From Ariolimax columbianus (taxonomy: Eukaryota; Mollusca; Gastropoda; Stylommatophora; Arionidae), in NCBI GenBank assembly GCA_036924085.1, contig JAVGWX010000011.1:29834317-29898316 (forward strand): a stretch of DNA of 64,000 nt, given 5' to 3'. The notes beneath the pieces are model-generated. The model was not told the DNA's origin. It did not search any database and was given only the letters and a program-made list of their open reading frames with translations. A program made the position numbers and the translations under genes. How positions within the stretch are numbered: position 1 is the first letter of the stretch; every line of letters begins with the position of its first letter. Below, one piece after another: positions 59,937 through 64,000 of this stretch.

Positions 59937-60303
59937 TATCTTCTTCTTCTTCTTCTTCGTTCGTTCTCAATCTCCCGCTACCAAACCCTGAAAGGGCTTA
60001 AGTAGCAGAATGTAGTCCAGAGAACGGAATGCGTTGTGTCGTAGTTTACAGTTTGACTGCGATATTTGCACCTTTCGGTCCAATACATCCGACTTCAGCA
60101 AGCATTTTTTAGTACCGGGTTAACATTCCCTCTTCGATTCCTTCTCCTTAGCCAGTCTGCCCGGCTGCTGCCTGTTATCTAGGATCACCGCGTGGAGGTG
60201 TAGAAGGGTCTTGGCAGCTTTGGTTCGCTGGCCCCGACACTAGCAGTCAACTATTGGTCGCTGACCACTGCAGCTCATGCGCTGCTCAACATCTTGATCC
60301 CCA
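59937..60303 (-). mobile_element. Full-length SINE-like element with (GAA)n tail and target-site duplication
   Basis: About 367 bp. In its sense (minus) it begins at GATCAAGATGTTGAGCAGCG near 60303 and ends with ATTGAGAACGAACGAAGAAG, reading out into a (GAA)6 tail (TTC repeats at 59941-59958 on plus). The 9-bp TCCTGATAT duplication flanks it exactly. It retains the internal block missing from the array units. No open frame is seen. A simple-repeat tail, a target-site duplication and 5'-truncated relatives together indicate LINE-mobilised retrotransposition. I found no clear A/B boxes, so the head class is unassigned. Confidence 0.85.
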
Positions 60304-60312
60304 TCCTGATAT
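60304..60312. repeat. Target-site duplication (right copy) TCCTGATAT
   Basis: Partner of 59928-59936. Confidence 0.85.
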
Positions 60313-60689
60313 AACATACAAGACTACGGCCTGGGTTTGATATGAGCTTACCTTCGCTAGTTGAATACAAAAAGGCAAACCTTTAAACAAAAATGTTTTC
60401 GAGACATGTAGCCTAAATGTCAAGGTCGTTTGTAAAGTATATATATATACACGTGCGTGTGTGTGTGCGCGCGTGCGTGCGCACACATATGGTCATTGAA
60501 CTGAATGATGCCTCTTGTTTCGCTCCTCAGTCTAAATCACATAGACATACATGCATATGCAATTCTTTTTTTTTACTAACATTTCTTTGACCGCATTAAA
60601 TGCTGTAATGTTAAATCGTGCACCAACGTTATGATTTTGGCGTCTAACGTTCTTTCTTTTCAGAATAGTTGCGATTTGATACTTACTTA
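60313..60689. other. Spacer with a Z-DNA-prone tract; no gene
   Basis: Apart from the alternating tract at 60437-60491 I see nothing coding and no retroelement motif here. There is a T run near 60567-60574. Confidence 0.5.
60437..60491. repeat. 55-bp perfect alternating purine-pyrimidine tract
   Basis: From G at 60437 to G at 60491 every step alternates purine and pyrimidine: (TA)n, then ACACGTGCG, (GT)n, GCGCGCGTGCGTGCGC, ACACATAT. GC-rich and GT-rich alternation is the classic Z-DNA-forming composition. It is a compound microsatellite and likely polymorphic. Confidence 0.9.
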
Positions 60690-61480
60690 CTTTCCGTGTC
60701 CAAACACCATGTCACACGGCATCCGTCCAGTATTGAACTTGAACTACCTTGTCGTTCGCCTCCATCATGTCGTTCATGTCACAAGTTTCACGGAGGTTGG
60801 GGCAGGACATCAGATGATCTTGGTCCTGAACTGCGCCGCATTCACATGTGTCGACATCTGAGTATCCCCATGTCTTCCAGGTTCACTCTGCATCTTGACA
60901 CACCAATTCGAAATCTGTTCATTGCCTTGCATACAGCATAGGGCAGGTGGTGTCCAGGCGCAGCCTCTTCCTTGAGCTCTATCCATGGATCCTGCATTGT
61001 TTCGCGCCACCTCTCGATGCGTCGACCTTTCGCGCTTGTCTGGATGGTCTCTGTCGATTTTAAGAAACTGTGTCTTGATTTAAGTCGTGTGGCTTGTTCC
61101 TGACGGCCAAACATCGGGTGTCCAGGGTCGTTTTACTGTTTCCCTCGTTCGATTTCCGCAGCTACACTTCTTCTTATATCAGGTGGTGCAATGCCAATTA
61201 AGGGATATATTTTGTTTGTGGGTTTGGGTTTAAGGCACCCCGACACTATCCTGCCCATCTCGTTCACTGCTGTATCAACTTGCGATTTAATACAATGTGC
61301 CTATATCCTAATCTCCTTCCATATGGCATTGCAATCGATTTCGTCCATTGAAATGTTGGTTTTACCAACCAGACATGTAAATATGTTCCGAACAAGGTCA
61401 GGAACAATTCGATCAAGGTTGGGAGTCAAAAGTCCAATCCTGATAACTGAATTCCCTAACCAGACCAAAGTATTTTAAAC
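60690..61480 (-). pseudogene. LINE RT C-terminal relic with zinc-knuckle tail
   Basis: The minus strand reads DTAVNEMGRIVSGCLKPKPT, then KIYPLIGIAPPDIRR (about 61295-61165). It continues through RLKSRHSFLKSTE (about 61085-61045), ERWRETMQDPW, and KAMNRFRIGVSRCRVNL (about 60930-60880). A frameshift near 60865 leads to SDVDTCECGAVQDQDHLMSC (about 60860-60800) and MMEANDKVVQVQYW, then a stop near 60712. This is the SGCLKPTP...GIAPPxxRR...NRLRxGVxR...CxCG...HLxxCP end of an endonuclease-RT LINE. At least one stop (near 61310) and one frameshift disable it. It differs in type from the RNase H elements. Confidence 0.8.
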
Positions 61481-61640
61481 TACAGTCCCATGTGTATTGG
61501 CATTTTCTGACCGGGTTAAATCCAAAAAAGTATTAGTGCGCCTTGGACTTCAGACTATTATCATCATCATGTGGCGCAGATCAGACGTAGGTGATCATGT
61601 GTTTAGATAAATGTTAACTTATCTGAACTTAACGGTTGTT
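61481..61640. other. Short spacer between LINE relic and SINE-like element
   Basis: No gene. A short ATCATCATCAT stretch at about 61560-61571 may be the simple-repeat tail of a decayed retroelement. Confidence 0.4.
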
Positions 61641-61649
61641 ATATTGGTA
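61641..61649. repeat. Target-site duplication (left copy) ATATTGGTA
   Basis: Exact 9-bp match to 61968-61976, bracketing the SINE-like element. Confidence 0.85.
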
Positions 61650-61967
61650 TAAGGAATCAGGATGCTGAGCAGCGCATGAGCTGCAGCGGCCAGCAACCCA
61701 TAGCTGACTGCTAGCGTTTGAGCCAGCGAACCAGAGCTGCCAACAGGCTGCAACAGAGCAGATTGGCTAAGGAAAAGGGATCGAAGAGGGAAGTCTAATC
61801 CAGTACTTAAAAAATGCTTGATGAAGACGGTTGTGTCGGACCGAAAGGTGCAAATGTCGCAGTCAAGCTGTAGACTACGACACAGCGCATTCTGTTCTCT
61901 GGACATCCTGCTACTTGAAAAGCCGTTTATAGGGCTTGGAAGAGGGAGATTGAGAACGAAGAAGAAG
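61650..61967 (+). mobile_element. SINE-like element with (GAA)3 tail and target-site duplication, plus orientation
   Basis: About 318 bp. It starts TAAGGAATCAGGATGCTGAG and ends GATTGAGAACGAAGAAGAAG, immediately followed by the second ATATTGGTA. It aligns along its whole length with the reverse complement of 59937-60303, with deletions in the middle and near the 3' end (parts of the ACATTCTGCTACT and CCCTTTCAGGG region). It is opposite in orientation to the copy about 1.35 kb upstream, so the two form an inverted pair. Confidence 0.85.
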
Positions 61968-61976
61968 ATATTGGTA
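61968..61976. repeat. Target-site duplication (right copy) ATATTGGTA
   Basis: Partner of 61641-61649. Confidence 0.85.
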
Positions 61977-62739
61977 CAGAAGACTGCAGAGTATCTATAC
62001 AACCAGTTCCTTCCACGCCTTGTCTTTTGTCGTTCCTGGAACCCCACGAGGTTGTAGGGCAACAAACAGCGTGAGAGCGATGTGTATTGGGTTGCTGCTA
62101 ATCAAGCAGGGCTCAATCTCTCTCCGGGCAGTTTGTAGGTCAATTTTTTCCCGTCGGTACCACATTTCCCATCCACACCAAAGCAAGCAGTGTCAGCAAA
62201 CGGGACGAATGGCGTCAATCTCTAGACGTTCAGCCGTTTACACTGGATCATGGAAATACGACACAGGGTAACCGAATACTATTTCAAACAGCCGAATGAT
62301 TTCGAGGCCTGCCTGCCGACAAGGAGGGCAGCGGTTCGAATCCCAGGTATGGCATATGTTGTTTTTCTGTTAGGGGTGAAATAAACATACATAGCCAGCA
62401 CACGGCGTGGCGACAGCAGTGGCGAATCGATCTGTAGTCCTCAGCCTTCAAAACCCATAGATTACCACATCAATGGAAAAAATGTCGTATGACAGTACAG
62501 CAAATCAGATTGTAACTAATCCCAATGGAACACCACATGTTTCCGTGGTACAAGTGATGTTTGGCATTTATATCGCTTACTCTTGTTCATGTCAATATGT
62601 TCTACTGTGCATCTTCTCTTTCTTTGTCGTCGTCTATTATTTCTAGTAATGTTATGTTGTTACTATGTGGCCTATCTCTTCTTTTAAAAAAAAATATGCC
62701 TTCACGAAATATTGTTTGTTGGTAATTGGGTCAAATACG
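61977..62739. other. Low-copy spacer; weak tRNA-like T-arm motif; no supported gene
   Basis: Short open frames on both strands (for example 62186-61995 minus and 62020-62271 plus) show no domain I recognise. GGTTCGAATCCC at about 62333-62344 matches a polymerase III B box, but the flanking bases do not pair into a good T arm and no A box is evident. It is at most a tRNA-derived SINE head remnant. Confidence 0.4.
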
Positions 62740-63168
62740 CTCGCTCGCGCACATTCGATCAATCAAATCGCGTAGCTTCTCTCGGTGCATAGACTATTGA
62801 CAACATCCCACCAGCCAGCATACACGGTCTTAGGCTCTTCTTTTCTGCCTCTCTCCGTGTGCAATCATTTAATCTTAGATCCATCTCACATTGTCATGTA
62901 TTTTTGGGTCTACATCTCTCTCTTTCTTCCCCTGAGGATTCTATGTAAGAGCCTGTCTGGTTATGTTGGACTGTGCCTTCAGCAGCGTTGTCCTATTCAT
63001 CACCATTTGTTTTAGCGTAACTGTAGTCTTTGTTGTATGGCCTTGGTCGTTCTCCATACATCAGCACCGACATTGTCGTTGAATATACCAACTTTGGTGT
63101 GAATCGATTTCTCTAGATCGCCGTATATTATTTAGTGTCAGGAATGCCCTCTTCCTTTCCAATTCTGA
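62740..63168 (-). pseudogene. LINE RT thumb and C-terminal tail relic (downstream part of an internally deleted element)
   Basis: The minus strand begins with RIGKERAFLTLNNI-like sequence (63168-63110, with frameshifts and two stops), then VWRTTKAIQQRLQ (about 63070-63030), matching the RIGKARxAFxxL...ETWxxTKxxxxKLQ pattern. After more stops come NITRQALT and NPQGKKER (about 62960-62920), the ALTWNPQGKRKRGRP tail. The C-terminus, LCxERSYAI-like, is near 62800-62770. It is the same type of tail as the minus-strand LINE amplified in the satellite unit (2500-2860). Confidence 0.7.
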
Positions 63169-63454
63169 TCCTTACATCTGTACCTCCTGATGTCCGATCC
63201 TTACATCTGTACCTCCTGATGTCCGATCCTTACATCTGTACCTCCTGATGTCCGATCCTTACATCTGTACCTCCTGATGTCCGATCCTTACATCTGTACC
63301 TCCTGATGTCTGATCCTTACATCTGTACCTCCTGATGTCCGATCCTTACATCTGTACCTCCTGATGTCCGATCCTTACATCTGTACCTCCTGATGTCCGA
63401 TCCTTACATCTGTACCTCCTGATGTCCGATCCTTACATCTGTACCTCCTGATGT
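63169..63454. repeat. Minisatellite, 29-bp unit, about 10 copies
   Basis: TCCTTACATCTGTACCTCCT plus GATGTCCGA recurs at 63169, 63198, 63227, 63256, 63285, 63314, 63343, 63372, 63401 and 63430. One unit has GTCTGA instead of GTCCGA near 63306; the last copy is partial. The units are otherwise identical to my eye. The array lies exactly between the endonuclease-linker part and the RT-thumb part of a LINE relic. Confidence 0.95.
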
Positions 63455-64000
63455 ATCAATCGTAATTGCCATTTTCTTCGTTAATGAGTAGAAATCTCTA
63501 TTTCGTTTCTCATCTGCTGCCTTTTCTCCTGTTGCCAACTTGTCAAAATATACCCTTTTATTTCTTCGTATACATGTCTTGACCTTTTTTGTCTGTAAGA
63601 GTATAATTATTTTGTGCCCCTGCTTTGGTGGCTCGGGCTCGATAATCATTGAGTATAGCTTTATTATTCATTTCTTATATTTTATGTTAAGTCTCTGTTG
63701 TGATCTATTTCTTGAGTTAAATTCTCTTGAATCCTACAGTTTCTTCGTGTATCTTATTCCACATCTCTTTAGCCTGGTCCCACATATTATTAATGTCCAT
63801 CTCCTTGTACTTATATAGCTCTTGTAGCACTTAACATCTGTTGAGTTTTATGCTAAATTATGTCTTTTCCTTGACTTGTAAGAGGTGAGGTTGTATCGTG
63901 TTCTCCTTGCGCCATGTACTGGCTACTTTTTTAGTTTAAACTGGCGATCTCCAACAGCATGTGGTCGTCTGATCTGCACCTCGCTTTACTCTTACATTAT
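63455..64000 (-). pseudogene. LINE endonuclease C-terminus and EN-RT linker relic, truncated by window edge
   Basis: The minus strand reads RSDDHMLLEIASL (about 63975-63940), which matches the SDHxxL catalytic motif that ends AP-endonuclease domains of LINEs. It continues through KVASTWRKEN, VLQELYKYKEMDINNMWDQ and EMWNKIHEETVGFKR (about 63800-63730). The linker ICRRNKRVYFDKLA-like sequence and FYSLTKKMAITIDTSGGTD follow (about 63580-63460), running into the 29-bp array. Stops and frameshifts are present. The RT fingers and palm expected next are absent; RT thumb sequence follows on the other side of the array. The N-terminal endonuclease lies beyond the window. Confidence 0.75.

Noticed and set aside
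62290..62360. tRNA gene around GGTTCGAATCCC
   Set aside because: The T-loop motif is present, but the T stem pairs poorly, and no acceptor stem, D arm or A box could be placed.

Overview
This 64 kb window looks like intergenic, repeat-dominated DNA from a metazoan. There are no bacterial-style operons, and I could not support any intact host protein-coding gene. The sequence consists of one very large satellite array with decayed non-LTR retrotransposons (LINEs) of several families, a small SINE-like family, minisatellites and homopolymers around it. The LINE protein relics (RNase H followed by a GHNRL/CxCG tail; RT tails of the type FKYxGTxIT...RIPWT...FGHVM) resemble elements I associate with molluscs. 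A molluscan, perhaps gastropod, source is therefore my inference, not something the sequence proves.

Layout. 1-1210: a broken, internally deleted LINE on the minus strand (endonuclease start, then RT thumb, connector, RNase H and zinc-knuckle tail). 1530-1973: the 3' coding part of a second LINE on the plus strand. 1984-2303: a SINE-like element inserted in that second LINE, whose tail resumes at 2304. 2031-55221: a head-to-tail array of 39 complete 1362-bp units plus 73 bp, nearly identical throughout. 55097-55425: a second, diverged copy of the same SINE-like element that closes the array. 55426-64000: low-copy flank with a truncated SINE-like copy (56477-56607), paired C-tracts (56904-56987), an RTE-like LINE relic with another LINE 3' end nested in it (57270-58370), an RNase H LINE relic (58400-59136), a 32/24-bp minisatellite rich in CACGTG (59137-59735), two SINE-like copies with target-site duplications (59937-60303 and 61650-61967), a 55-bp purine/pyrimidine alternating tract (60437-60491), a LINE C-terminal relic (60690-61480), and another internally deleted LINE relic with a 29-bp minisatellite at its deletion junction (62740-64000).

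How it fits together. Each 1362-bp unit is a mosaic: the SINE-like element (antisense), the tail of the plus-strand LINE, the tail of a convergent minus-strand LINE, and about 480 bp I cannot assign. Both ends of the array lie inside SINE-like copies. The left part of the SINE segment in each unit matches the right flank, and the right part matches the left flank. This is the expected signature of unequal recombination between two SINE-like copies in direct orientation about 1.36 kb apart, followed by amplification. Two linked sites sort the units into a majority type (A) and a minority type (B: units 10, 13, 20, 23, 29, 32, 35), with unit 9 intermediate. A third variant, shared only by units 22 and 31, indicates that a multi-unit block was duplicated with a nine-unit (12,258 bp) offset.

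Limits. All comparisons were by eye. Unit differences outside the stretches I compared closely may have been missed, and the copy number depends on how well the assembly resolved near-identical repeats.
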